Program-made: the position numbers and the translations under genes | The notes under the pieces: model-generated | Databases searched by the model: none | Seen by the model: only the letters and a program-made list of their open reading frames with translations | What the model was told of the DNA's origin: nothing | Shown here: positions 23,249-34,329 of the stretch, piece by piece | How the letters are laid out: every line of letters starts with the position of its first letter | Numbering within the stretch: the stretch's first letter is position 1 | DNA from: Spinellus fusiger | Lineage: Eukaryota; Mucoromycota; Mucoromycetes; Mucorales; Phycomycetaceae | DNA: 64,000 bases | Assembly (NCBI GenBank): GCA_025094145.1 | Contig: JALLLS010000004.1 | Span: 827,514 to 891,513 of the forward strand | Reading direction: 5' to 3'

Positions 23249-23256
23249 TATAAATA
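23249..23256 (+). promoter_or_regulatory. TATA box of CYP505 copy C
   Basis: TATAAATA, 56 bp upstream of the start codon, in a block shared with copy B. Confidence 0.55.
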
Positions 23257-23311
23257 CGAACAGATCAAATAGACATTCACTAAAAAAACACCCCCCGAAT
23301 ATAAAATAACA

Positions 23312-26300
23312 ATGAAGGCAGCATGTTCATTTAAAGGATCTATGAGAAGAGAAAGTAAAGCGAGTAATTTTTCAGATGAAAATGCTTCTGGCGATTGTCC
23401 CTATTCCGATGGTGCTTCAAAAGATGGTAATAAAGAAATAGCTACTGCTGCTGCTGATAAGAACAAGAAACAAAAAAATACAAGTATTGATCTTAAAGAT
23501 CAAGTCATAAATCCTATTCCATGTCCACCCAGACTCCCATTTGTTGGAAATCTATATGATATGTTACCTGATATGTAAGATCAAACTTTTTAATAAAAAA
23601 TAACAATTATTTACTTACTATTCTAATTGTGTTGGTCATTCAGAACAGCAAGCTTTGGTCGATACTTTGAGACATATGGTCCAATAGTAGATATTAATAT
23701 CTTAGGGAATAGATTTATTGCAACTAATAATCCAGACATCGCAGAAATTTTTCTCAAGGAATCTATCTACTTCACCAAAGATCCAACAATCACACACCAA
23801 GAAATCAAACCCTATGGTGTACAAGGCTTGTTTACGACAAGTACTAGTGATCCTGAATGGAAGCTTGCTCATAAGCTGTTGATCCCTGCTTTTAGTCCTC
23901 GTGCTATCAAGGTAACTGATCTATTATAGCAAATATAGAATTTATTACTAACTTATATAAAGGTCTATCAAAAAGAGATGGGTGAAATTGCCAAGGAAAC
24001 AATCAAAGTCCTTGAACAGTACAGTCCAAATGAAAAAGTGGATATTCTGCACTGGGCCACCAACCTTACTTTTGAAACTATTGGAAGAATTGGCTTTGGA
24101 TACAACTTCCACCTTCTTGATGATCGCAATGCAGAAGTTCACCCTTTCATTGATGCCATGAGCTACTGTCTGAAAACAAGTATTCAAAGATTTTCACAAG
24201 CTTCTTTTATGAAGAGATTGCCTCTTGAAAGGAACCGTCGTTTTGATCGCAGTGTCAAGCTTATGCACACTATTGTTGACGAGGTTATCCAAGAACGCAA
24301 GAAAAGTGATGATGCCACCAACATTGAGAAAGACTTGTTAGGTTTTATGTTGAATGCCCGTGATGAAGACGATGAAGGACTCACCGATGAGAATATCCGT
24401 GATCAAGTTGTAACTTTTTTGATTGCTGGACATGACACCACTGCCAATACTCTTGCATGGCTTATTTATGAAATGTCCCAGAACCCTGACATTGAGGCAA
24501 GAGTACTCCAGGAAATCAGCAATGCTGGTATCAACCACACAGATCTTCCCACAACCGAGCAGACTTCACAGCTCAAATATCTTCATATGTGTCTGAAGGA
24601 AACCTTACGTCTCCACCCTCCTATACGTGCATTAGCAAAACAATGCAAGGAGGATTGTGTTGTTCCTGGTGGATACTCGATCAAGGAAGATACAAATGTC
24701 GTTGTGCAGGTGATGTGTCTTCATATGAACCCCACGGTATACCCTGATCCTAGGAGATTTGATCCTAGTCGTTGGGTGCCTGAAGAAGAACAGAAGCGCT
24801 CTAAAGCCTCGTGGTTGCCTTTCAGTACAGGGCCTCGCGGATGTCTTGGTATGGCATTTGCAGTCCAAGAAGCAAAGACAGTTCTTGCGATGTTCTTGCA
24901 CCGTTTCAAATTTGTTTATGGTAAGTGGATACTTTTTATCCATCAATAAATAACTCACTCACTTTCCTGGCCATAAACAGATGGACCTCCAGTGGTTTAT
25001 GATCCTAAGCAAGCTACAACAAAGCCTTTAGATTTCGTCGTGTGCATAGAAACACGTACTGATTTCCCAAAGCCTTCAGATATTGTGAAGAATCCAGAAC
25101 CTAAGATTTCCATCACTTCACCCAAGGCTATACCTGAGCTATCAAAAGACATCAAGATAGGCGATGTAGATCTCCCACCAATGACTTTCTTGTATGGTAG
25201 TCAGACGGGTATCTCTCAAGACTATGCATCCACACTTAGTAACCAGGCCCGCAGGTTTGGTTTTAAGAATGTAAAGCTCACTGCTATGGATAAATGGGAG
25301 GTACTGAAATCTGGTACATACGAGAGTCCAAAAGATCCCAAAAAGGCCAATGAGCTAGTGGTGATATGTACATCGACCTACAATGGACTCCCACCTGATA
25401 ATGCGGAAGCATTCGACCAATTTCTTGACAAGGCAGATAATCTTAGAAATGAAAAGCTTTTGAATGGACTTCAATACGCTGTGTTTGGTATTGGTAACAA
25501 GAACTGGCGCACATATCAACATTTCCCTATCAAAGTGAATAACTTGTTGGATGAGCTTGGTGCTGAGCGTTTCTTCTCTCTTGGTGAATGCAATGTGGAT
25601 GGTGACATGGATGCAGAGTTCAATGAATGGTCTGCACACTTCTGGTCCAACTTATTGGCATACTATGGCCTTTCTGTTTCCAAAGACATCTTTGTCATAC
25701 CTTCTACCAGTGTCAATTCTGAATCTTTCATCTCGGCAGCTGTAAACCACATTTCAATCAGTGACTCTGAGAAGTGGAGTGTTGCAGTCTCTAATCGTAA
25801 TGGTGATCATAACTCACTGCTAGTCAAGAACAGTGAATTGCAAAATAAAGGATCAGGAAGAAGCACCAGAGACATTAGAATCGATATCTCACGCCTGGAT
25901 CCACTCGAAGCTGATTCTATGTATCAGCCTGGTGACCACTTGGAGATTCTTCCTGAAAACGAGTCCAATGTAGTAGAAACTGTTGCTCTTGGGTTTGGTA
26001 TGGTGCTGGATTCAGTCTTTGAGATTGATCAAGAGAAACTTGATGGAATGTCACCTCGGTCGCTTGCTGCTACTATCAAGGGTCCTTGCACAGTTCGCAA
26101 TGCACTCACTTACTATGCTGATCTTCTATCTCCTCCTTCTCGCCGTATGCTTGGATGCTTTTCTCAACAGTTTCAGCAGATTGATCAAGAAACAGCCAAG
26201 CTCTTTGAAGGACTCATTATGCCTGACAGCTATGGCAAAGACCAGTACCCTGAATTTATCAAAAAGTACCGTACACTTATTGATCTCCAAACAGGCTTCC

Positions 26301-27055
26301 CTCAAGTGAAGCAAATTGAACTTGGTCAGTTCTTGGCTGCTGTTGGTGTTATGCAGCCCCGTCGCTACTCCATTGCCTCCTCACCTCGCATGTTCCCCAA
26401 TGAAGCTCATTTGGCTGTTGGTGTAGTGGATGATGTTGTGGATGGACATCACTACCCTGGTCTTGCCTCATCTTTCTTGGCCCGTCAAGTCGCCGGTCTT
26501 TCTGAAAAGGCATGGTTCCGTGCTCGTCTCAAGTCATCCAAGGGCATTTTTGAAATGCCTCAAGACTCCAAAACACCTATTATTATGATCTCTGCAGGCA
26601 CTGGTATCTCACCTTTCCGTGGTTTCATTCAGGAGCGTGCCTACCAGCACCAGCAGGGTGATAACAGTGTTGGAGAGTGTGTTGTATTCTTTGGTTGCCG
26701 CCATCCAGACCAGGATCGTATCTATGGTGAAGAATTCGATCAGTATGCTAAAGAAGGTGTTATTTCTTCTCTCAATGTTGCCTACTCAAGACAAACACCT
26801 GCTTCTGCTCGCAAGTATGTACAGCACCAAGTTCTTGCCAATGCTAGTAAAATCTGGCAAATGATCATGCCCGAAGATGGTAAACCCCCAGCTGTTGTTT
26901 ACATTTGTGGCAGTGGTGCAATGAGTCGTGATGTTCGTGCTACTTTCCATTCTATGGCTATTAGTTATGGCCAAGCAAAGAACCAAGAGGAAGCTCAAGA
27001 TTTCCTCAAGTCCTTGATGGATTCTAAACAGTACTGTGAAGATGTTTGGGGTTAA
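23312..27055 (+). CDS. CYP505-type P450-reductase fusion, copy C
   Basis: Exons 23312-23574, 23644-23911, 23963-24920 and 24981-27055 encode 1187 residues with the same architecture and intron phases as copy B: low-complexity N-terminus, hinge near residue 75, AGHDTT (about 332), KETLR (about 389), heme loop FSTGPRGCLG, then FMN, FAD and NADPH motifs and a terminal W-G. By my count it differs from copy B at about 11 of 687 reductase positions but about 20 of 323 in the exon-3 heme part and about 11 in exon 2. Differences cluster after the ExxR helix and in the B-C loop, regions that in P450s line the substrate pocket. Intact; likely functional. Confidence 0.93.
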
Positions 27056-27433
27056 GTCTTGTACTTTTCACACATCACAGATATTGGATATAAACCATCA
27101 TACCATGAAATTGAAAACTACAATACTTTAGTTGCATCTATTTCTTTCTCTATTAGTATAAATCTCTTGTTTGTTTTCCTTTGTCAAAAATATAAAACAT
27201 AAATACACACGTACATATAATATATAATTATTTAAATAATAAATCAAATTCATCAAGCTAAATAATCCAATTGATGCCTTTTATAATCCTCTGTGCATTA
27301 GTACTGTTAAGTTGTTTTTATTAGTGATTATTTTACTTTATTATCAATATTAGGATTTGTCTAATATTTTTCCATACATAAAATGTAACTATTTTATCTA
27401 CCAACATTGAGGCGTATTGTAGTTAATGAAGCA
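27056..27433. other. 3' flank of CYP505 copy C
   Basis: The first 80 bases match the 3' flank of copy B; the rest is AT-rich and unmatched up to the Tc1 element T2. Confidence 0.5.
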
Positions 27434-27435
27434 TA

Positions 27436-28696
27436 CACTATTTTCACTTATTATTGTCGCACTTTTAGAGAAAAATATGTCGCATTAATTAATTAAAATT
27501 TAGCATAGTAAAAGATTTAAAACTGGCGTATTCTAAGCACCTGAGGCTTTCTTACATTTTAATTTTCTTAAAAAATGAATAACATTGTGCACGAAGACGG
27601 CCAAGGAAATATCTACAATGATGAAGGCATAGCCGTTACAGTAGTGGAGATGGAGGTAGACGAGGAGACGTACCCCATTGAGACGGTTACAAATTTCGGG
27701 ATGTACCTTGACCTCAAACCACCCGAGAAGCCAGAAAGAAGAACTGTACAACAATCCGTGGACAGAGATGTCAATACGAACGAGGACAACAGAGCTCCTG
27801 GTATCCATAGGCACTACAAAGATTCTGAGAAAGAGCAGTTGTTTGTGTTGATTTATGAAAGGGGCATGAGCGTCAGAGCTGCTGCACTGAAACTTTAAAT
27901 CAACCCACGCACTGTTCAGCGATGGCACTCAAACGATCAGCAGAATCCTAAAACATTCATTGCCAGAAAGGAAGGTAGTGGAAGGCCAGTTGGTAGGCCA
28001 GCATTACTTGACGATAGCCACAAAAGATTTTTAGTCGATTTATTGGACGATCAGCCATCTTTAGTCCTGGGAGCAACATCTGCTCAGGGCCTTGTCAACA
28101 TAAAAGTAAGACGGCCTCGAATGCTACCTGCTTCAAAGAAGAGAAGAGCTGCTGGATCTGGTGGGCCTTCTCAAAAACAAAACAAAGGCACTGTTACTGG
28201 CCACTATATTAATTTCTTGAGCGATACAATGGATGTCATGGACAATTTTCCAGATGTTTTCAAGGATAATGACTTGATTATAGACAACGCTCCTATCCAC
28301 ACGAGTAAAGACATTAAAAGCTTCATTGAAGGCCATGAGTATAGATGTGTCTATCTTCCTCCTTACTCACCAGAGTTGAATCCCATTGAGCAATTCTGGT
28401 CTGTTTACAAAAGCAAATTGAAAAGAGAAAGACTCTTGGAAGAAGAAACTCTGTCATCTAGGATCGCCGATGCATCTAACTAGGTTCTTCTCAGTGATCT
28501 CAAAGGATTTTGTAAATACTCTGTCGATAGATTTGATGATTGCTTACAAGAGAAGCCCTCTTTAACAATAAAGCATTGATGTCGCATTTGTCACGTCCAA
28601 CCTATACGCCATCTTTTAATTTATTAATGCGACAATATTTTTTCCACTTGTGCGACATCTTTTCCAAAAGTGCGACAATAATAAGTGAAAATAGTG
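27436..28696 (+). mobile_element. Tc1/mariner element T2 (non-autonomous, perfect terminal repeats)
   Basis: 1261 bp with perfect 31-bp terminal inverted repeats starting CACTATTTTCACTTATTATT and a TA duplication at 27434-27435 and 28697-28698. It is the better-preserved sibling of T1; intact ends suggest recent movement although its transposase is dead. Confidence 0.9.
27575..28483 (+). pseudogene. Tc1-like transposase of T2, with the same lesions as T1
   Basis: Same coding remnant as T1: HTH region broken by a TAA at the identical codon (27896-27898), loss of the segment with the first catalytic Asp, and a preserved IIDNAPIH / PELNPIEQFW C-terminal part. Only scattered substitutions separate the two copies. 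Shared lesions mean the copies arose from an already defective parent. Confidence 0.85.
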
Positions 28697-28723
28697 TATA
28701 TCCCAAAAATCTTTGGGTGTGTA
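28697..28723 (-). repeat. Solo end of the 1253-bp inverted-repeat element
   Basis: 27 bp including CCCAAAAATCTTTGGGTGTG, identical to the outer end of the palindrome at 14807-14833. It directly abuts the right terminal repeat of T2. No other part of that element lies next to it. Confidence 0.7.
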
Positions 28724-28868
28724 TCCTGAGGCATTAAATCTCAGATCAGAGGATATCGTAAATCTAAAGCGGAGATACAATCACATTATTTCTTTACCTG
28801 TCATCACAACACCGACACTTCTACTTGTCTGATATTTTAACAAGTCCTAAAGTGCACTCTAGGCGAAA

Positions 28869-30812
28869 ATGCAGTCGAATCGAAGGTTCATTAAGAGGGC
28901 AGCCACGCCTTCAAAGGAAACTCAGTCCTCCAGTCCATTGTCAAATACTACCTCAGATACACCACAGTCCTTCTCAAGTGGGCGTGCTTTGAGCAAAGGA
29001 ATTGCTATTCAAACAGCAGCACCACTACACTCAAAGCTACACACAGAGAATCGCGCTGTAGAAAGTAGTCACTTGCATGAAGACATCCAACATCACGAGC
29101 ATCTACACGAGCATCATCCTGAACACGAGAACAGCCATACCAATGAGCATACCCATCCAGGAGAAGTTCATGATGTAAAATAAAAACAGACAGGCTATAA
29201 GAGAAGGCTAATATGAAAAGGAGAATAGCACTCACATGTAGAGACACACAGTTTTGGTACTCATGACCATGAACATCAACAGACACCTTCTTACGTTCCT
29301 CTGTATCAGACGACAGCTGCTTCTTTATATGAGCCAATGAGCCAAGCTCATGGACACCAGGCTCATGACCATGGACATGCTCATGGACACTCTCATGGAC
29401 ACCAAGCCCATGACCATGGACACTCCCATGGACACTCTCATGGACACCAAGCCCATGACCATGGACACTCTCATGGACACTCTCATGGACACTCCCATGG
29501 ACACTCCCATGGACACTCCCATGGACACGGACACGACCATAGCCACGGACACGACCATAGCCACGATCATGGACATCACCACACTTTCCTTACAGTCTTT
29601 ACACCTCCCCTTCCTTCGTGGTCTAGTACCTTTTCTACATTGGCACCTGCTCAGAAAACACTCTTCACTTGGTTTGTTATTTACATGGCCCTTGGTCTAT
29701 GGACATGGACTGCAGCCACCAGCCATGAGAAGCTTTGTAAGTGTACACACACACACACATACTTACCTTTATCCTACAGCTATAGTGGGCTTTTCTTATT
29801 TGTTGATCTTTGATGCATTAGGCATTCTCAACTCATTTGTATCAAGCGTCATCCGCACCCATTCTGCCTACAGTGTCTCCACTACAAAAAGATCTTTTGG
29901 GTAAGCTAGACTCACTCTCCAACACCATTCTTAAAGGATCCTAGTGCACGTCGCCAGGAGATTGTATTTGCATTGGGAGTGATTATCTACCTACTCTTTG
30001 CTACCATGTACAATACAAAAGAAGCCCTTGAGCACTTTTTACTCGAGGGATCGCATGGAGCCCATGATGCCCATGCATCACAAGCGTAAGTTGTTCTTTT
30101 CACTACTATTATTTACTTTTTTTCTTATAGAAACCACAGCATTAGTTTTGGCCTGTTTATTGTTGTATGCATGGGGTTGGTGGCCACATTTGTCTCTAGT
30201 GTTGGACTCCAGAACCACGAGTACTTTGTCCAATGTAAGCTACTCATCTCTTTAGCAACAGCACCACTCTTTTATTGATCCATTGATCCATCGATCCATC
30301 GATTAGACTTGCGCAGTACCAACAGCACCCACAGTGGCGCTTACACTGCCAACCACTCCAATGATAATAGTCCCTTTTCTGTTTTGCTCTCCAATGTCTA
30401 TTCTCTCTCCATTGTTGGCTGTGGCATTTCGATTCTTCTTGTCTCTCTCTTCAGCAGTCTAACACCCTCCCTTGACAAGATCATTGCACTGGCAGAGTCG
30501 GTTGTTATGTTCTTCCTGGCCTATCCCACTGCCGTTGCTCTTGCCAAGGTCCTTCTCCAAATGACACCCGAGAGTGTTCGACAAGGAGTGGAGGCTCGCC
30601 TGATGGAGATACGCCAAGATCCACGTATCACTGCCATTGATAGAGTCCACTTTTGGCAGAACACGTATGGTCACTGTGTTGGTACGTTGGAAGTGCACAT
30701 CCGACCCGAGGCAGATGAATCCAGTGTTCTGTGGATGGTCCATGCTGCCTTGGAGGGACTGACAGGGGATGGACAGAAGAGTGAGCTGACAGTCAGCATT
30801 ATTAAACTCTAA
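28869..30812 (+). CDS. zrg17: Zinc transporter of the Zrg17 / ZnT6 type (cation diffusion facilitator)
   Basis: Exons 28869-29174, 29244-29736, 29780-29900, 29945-30085, 30131-30234 and 30307-30812 give 556 residues. A long cytosolic N-terminus carries a His-rich block (about residues 134-213), followed by six hydrophobic segments. The C-terminus (AYPTAVALAKVLLQMTP, then HFWQNTYGHCVGTLEVHIR) matches the ZnT6/Zrg17 branch, whose members lack the usual transport-site residues and work as the partner of an active subunit (Msc2 in yeast, ZnT5 in animals) that brings zinc into the early secretory pathway. Exon 2 acceptor is chosen as GTAGAG|ACAC because it alone keeps frame. The first two junctions are less sure than the rest. 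Confidence 0.85.
29337..29575 (+). repeat. In-frame tandem repeat coding for His-Gly-Ser-rich zinc-binding loop
   Basis: Repeated units such as CATGGACACTCCCATGGACA encode HGHSHGH-type motifs of zrg17. Units recur with very little variation, so length changes between strains are likely. Confidence 0.85.
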
Positions 30813-30920
30813 TAAAACCCCGCTATTATTGATCTTTCTTTCTTTCTTTCTTCCTCCTCTCCTTCCTCTTCCTTTGACTGAGTTTTGTTCTTTTGGACTG
30901 CTGTGAATTGAGCTGGCACT

Positions 30921-32258
30921 ATGGGAGACACTTTGTTCAGCTTCAGTCTCCCTTCATGGGTAGTCTATTGTCTGACCATGACGGGCATGACAGGAGTAGC
31001 AGCCTCTGTGCTGTTGTATATGTACCAGTGCGACCTGATTTACCCAAGCAATTATCCTACAGATTCACGCACAGAGGTAAGCTCAGGCGTCATAGTAATA
31101 AGCCAATGAGTCATTCTGATACTAGGTGGCCAAACCGTCTGATTTTGATATGAAATACGTGCAAGAAACACTGACGACCAAAGATAATGTCAAACTCCAT
31201 AGTTATATCATTGTCTTGGAGAATGAAGAAGAGGCTAAAAAGTCACCTACGATCCTCTACTTTCATGCCAATGCAGGCAACATGGTATATATATATATAT
31301 ATATATAAAAGCACATATGCTGCTGTATATTTTCCTTTAATCAATACGAATTCTTTTTTTTTCTTTCTTCTTCTAGGGACATCGTTTGCCTATTGCCAAG
31401 ATACTCCATAAGAAATACCACTGTAACATTGCTATGCTGTCTTACCGTGGCTATGGCTACAGTGAGGGAAAACCCAGTGAAAAAGGACTGCGTATTGATG
31501 CTCAGGTAATGCCATCCTGGAGATGGAAGAGTTGCAATGATTAAAAAGAAGAGAGACATTAGACACTGTTGGAATATGTCAAAATCCACCCTATCCTTCA
31601 GCACACTCGACTGGTGGCTTACGGACAGTCCATTGGTGGTGCTGTGGCTATTGACTTGGTGTCTCGTAATGAGGATGCATTCTCTGGTCTTATGATTGAG
31701 AACACCTTCCTTAGTCTGGTAAGGGTGTGGAGCAAAAGAAGAAAACATAGAGAGGCCTTTCTTGATCCCACTCTCTCCTTTGACTAGCCAAAACTCATCC
31801 CGTCTGTGATTCCCATGTTGCGCCATTTCACCTTTCTGTGCCATCAACACTGGCCTTCAGAATCTAGTATCGGTCTTATCGTCAAAACCCCCATTCTGTT
31901 CTTGGCAGGGAAACATGATGAGTTGATTCCACCTCTACATATGACGACTCTTTGTGCACTCAGTGGGACGAGATCCACCAAGGATTTCCATCTATTTGAG
32001 AATGGAACCCACAACGACACATGTATGCAACCACGGTACTTTAGTATTATGGGAGAGTATTTGAGAAGAAGAGTGGAGTTGCAGGACACAGCAGATGAGT
32101 TTAGAGATGATCTTATTGGCACACAGAAGGATTTTGCCAGTGATGATGAAGCAAGTGCTTCCTCAATAAGAAGTGGACATCAAATCAAAGGAATAATAGT
32201 AGAGAAAAGAGAGATGGTTTATAGAGAGATAAGAAAGATGGACAGTAAAGATATATGA
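30921..32258 (+). CDS. BEM46 / ABHD13-like alpha/beta hydrolase
   Basis: Exons 30921-31076, 31126-31284, 31377-31505, 31563-31718 and 31788-32258 give 356 residues. N-terminal membrane anchor (VVYCLTMTGMTGVAASVLLYMY), oxyanion-region YFHANAGNMGHR, nucleophile elbow GQSIGG with Ser about 171, acid Asp about 244 in GKHDELIP, and His about 275 in ENGTHNDT: a complete catalytic triad. Family members are ER or plasma-membrane-associated hydrolases of unsettled substrate, linked in fungi to polarity. Intron 2 contains a (TA)n run. Only 108 bp separate it from zrg17. Confidence 0.9.
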
Positions 32259-32333
32259 AAAATAAACAATTGCTACCAGCGCAATAGATGAAAAAGCACG
32301 CACACAAAGAGAGAAAGAGAGAAAGAGTTGGCC

Positions 32334-32671
32334 CTAGAGTGGGGTTGGAAGCACACGTTGGGATCGCATGGGCAGATGGAGTTTGAGTGGCCTTGTCGTA
32401 TTAACAGGTAGTGCCATTGATACTGGTGTGAACAGAGGAACTTCTTTCTCAGTAAAAGACCCTTCCTTCTCTATCAGTCTTGTTTCGCCGTGGGCCGACA
32501 TATGAATAAAGTGAGTCCCTTGCCCTTTAGACACGCGTAGTGCCACACCATGACGATTCAGCTGTACTTCATAGACAGTAGACTATAAATACACCGTGAG
32601 TCCTGCCATTCCTATTGCCACTCTTTACACAAGATTACCTTTTCAGTAGAACACGACATGCAGCCACCCAT
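32334..32671 (-). CDS. Small protein with predicted N-terminal myristoylation/palmitoylation signal
   Basis: Exon 1 32671-32639 and exon 2 32582-32334, joined in phase 0 by a GT-AG intron, give 93 residues. The N-terminus MGGCMSCS has Gly2 for myristoylation and nearby Cys4 and Cys7 for palmitoylation, the pattern of dually acylated membrane proteins. The rest (VYEVQLNRHGVALRVSKGQG, then GTHFIHMSAHGE) reads like a small beta-rich domain with a basic tail; I do not recognise a family. It is convergent with the BEM46-like gene (75 bp between stops), and its start is 123 bp from the CSA stop. Coding status rests on the splice fit and the acylation motif. Confidence 0.55.
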
Positions 32672-32793
32672 CTTCAAGAGTCAATTGAACAAGATACAAA
32701 ATAATAATAATAAAATGAAGTAGAATGGACTAGTGTATGAAATCCTTGGATTTATATAGAATTTGATATCATCTGTATGTGTAGCCTTGGCCT

Positions 32794-34214
32794 CTAGTCT
32801 TCCTCACTCTCGCTCCATTGATCCAGGGCACTCTGTCCTTCTTTATTAGCCCAAAAAAGATATTTCTGTTGATTACCTCGTCTATTTTTGGTACCAACGT
32901 GGTGGTGGTGTTGGTGGTGGTGGTGGGGCTCCATACAAGCACCTCTCCTTCCTGCCCTGCCCCTAGGACATCGCCGCCTAGTGTCGCCACACACATGCAG
33001 TTCCCATAAAAGCCACTGAGCCTTTCCACAAGTCTGCCATGGAGGGTCAGGACCAAGACGCTTGTTTCGCTGGGCACATAGAGAAGGGGTGGCCACACGT
33101 CATTTCCAGAGACAGCCATGGCACAGTGGTGATGGCGGCGGACATGGGGACGGACTCCCAAGCCATAATGGGTCCATGCATGGCGATGGTTGTACGTGTG
33201 CCAATGCTTGATCTTTTCATCCATGCCCAGTGATACAAGTGCATTTCCATCCAATGTGATGATAAGCCCATGAATACTCTGTGGGTGGGCTCTGTTGTGT
33301 GGGTTCTGCAGATCTCCGTTCTCGCTGTCCAGGAGTCCAAGACACGAGGATGCCTTGCGAATGTCCCACAGTCGAATGGTTCCGTCTTGTCTATGGCAAG
33401 GTGTGAATTGAGGGAGAGAGTCAAGTCGTACGATCCAATGTTACCCTCCAGAATAGAGTAGATGGTCTGTCTGTCTTGACCATACACATGTAGACACAGC
33501 CCCTGTATGTCCTGTCAGGGTATGTGTAAATGCACCGCTGTTCATGTCACAAAGACGGAGAGCAGGGTCATCGCTGGCACTAGCAATAAGACAGTGGCTG
33601 GCGATAGGAGACATGGCCTGGTAGTAGACTCTTGTATCGAATTGGAAGGTGGTGGCTGTCTAGGCACAGTTAAAGATGTTTATCCATCGTTAAGCACCAC
33701 CACCACCACCACCACTGTCCATCTTTACCTGCATACAGTTGGTGTCCCATACACATACCCGACCATCCAACCCACTGCTAATAAATAGACCAGTATCAAA
33801 GGGAAACCAGCCTACTGAACTCACAGCAAACGTATGGCCCTGTTCTACACCAGCCATAGGACGAATAGGAGAACGCTGGTCCTGTCCGTCGTACACATAA
33901 AGCAGACCATCCACACCGCCAGACAATAAACTAATCAATAAGCCCACCCTCATCAACACAAGCCAATAAAATAAAAATAAAAGCACTCCTCACTAGCGAT
34001 GTTCAACTTGCTCACTACTCATGGCATTCACAGCTCCTGTAGTCAGTGCCATGAGTTTCTATGTCTATGCAGTTCACTCCTCTCTACCTCTGTGCACAGT
34101 AGTGTACTTCTTTTGACTTGCTTCAAGCTTATAGGCTCTTCGTGTTGTTTCTGCACGCACCACCTGCAGTGGAGACACGATGCCTTGTTCACGTTGCCTT
34201 AATAACCTATCCAT
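32794..34214 (-). CDS. CSA / ERCC8 (Rad28)-like WD40 repeat protein
   Basis: Exons 34214-34088, 34036-33994, 33930-33729, 33659-33445, 33390-32895 and, tentatively, 32865-32794 give 384 residues (human CSA has 396). Features follow CSA in order: N-terminal helix with VVRAETTRRAYKLE, AVNAMSSEQVEHRYLLSGG, WFPFDTGLFISSGLDGRVCV, TFQFDTRVYYQAMSP, and WD repeats ending in IRLWDIRKA. CSA is the substrate receptor of a CUL4-DDB1 ubiquitin ligase in transcription-coupled DNA repair. The final junction is uncertain: a 29-nt intron (32866-32894) yields the acidic end ALDQWSESEED, like the CSA tail, whereas reading through gives a stop at 32769 and an unrelated end. Confidence 0.82.
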
Positions 34215-34329
34215 GAATATAAGAATTCAATACCCGAGAGAAGAAAAAAAAAGAAGAAAAAGAAAGGGATCCCTCTTTTATATCTATAAATCTATACATA
34301 TCTCATAGAAAGAATAAGTAGTGTTGATA
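34215..34329. promoter_or_regulatory. Shared divergent promoter of the CSA-like gene and sec5
   Basis: Only 115 bp separate the two divergent start codons. The stretch has a purine-rich A/G tract and AT-rich TATA-like sequence (TTTATATCTATAAATC). Both transcripts must start here, so expression may be coupled. Confidence 0.5.

Noticed and set aside
29350..29904. 184-codon frame in the alternative frame of the His-rich repeat
   Set aside because: It is the shadow of the zrg17 repeat (MDT units); the zrg17 frame continues into the conserved transporter.
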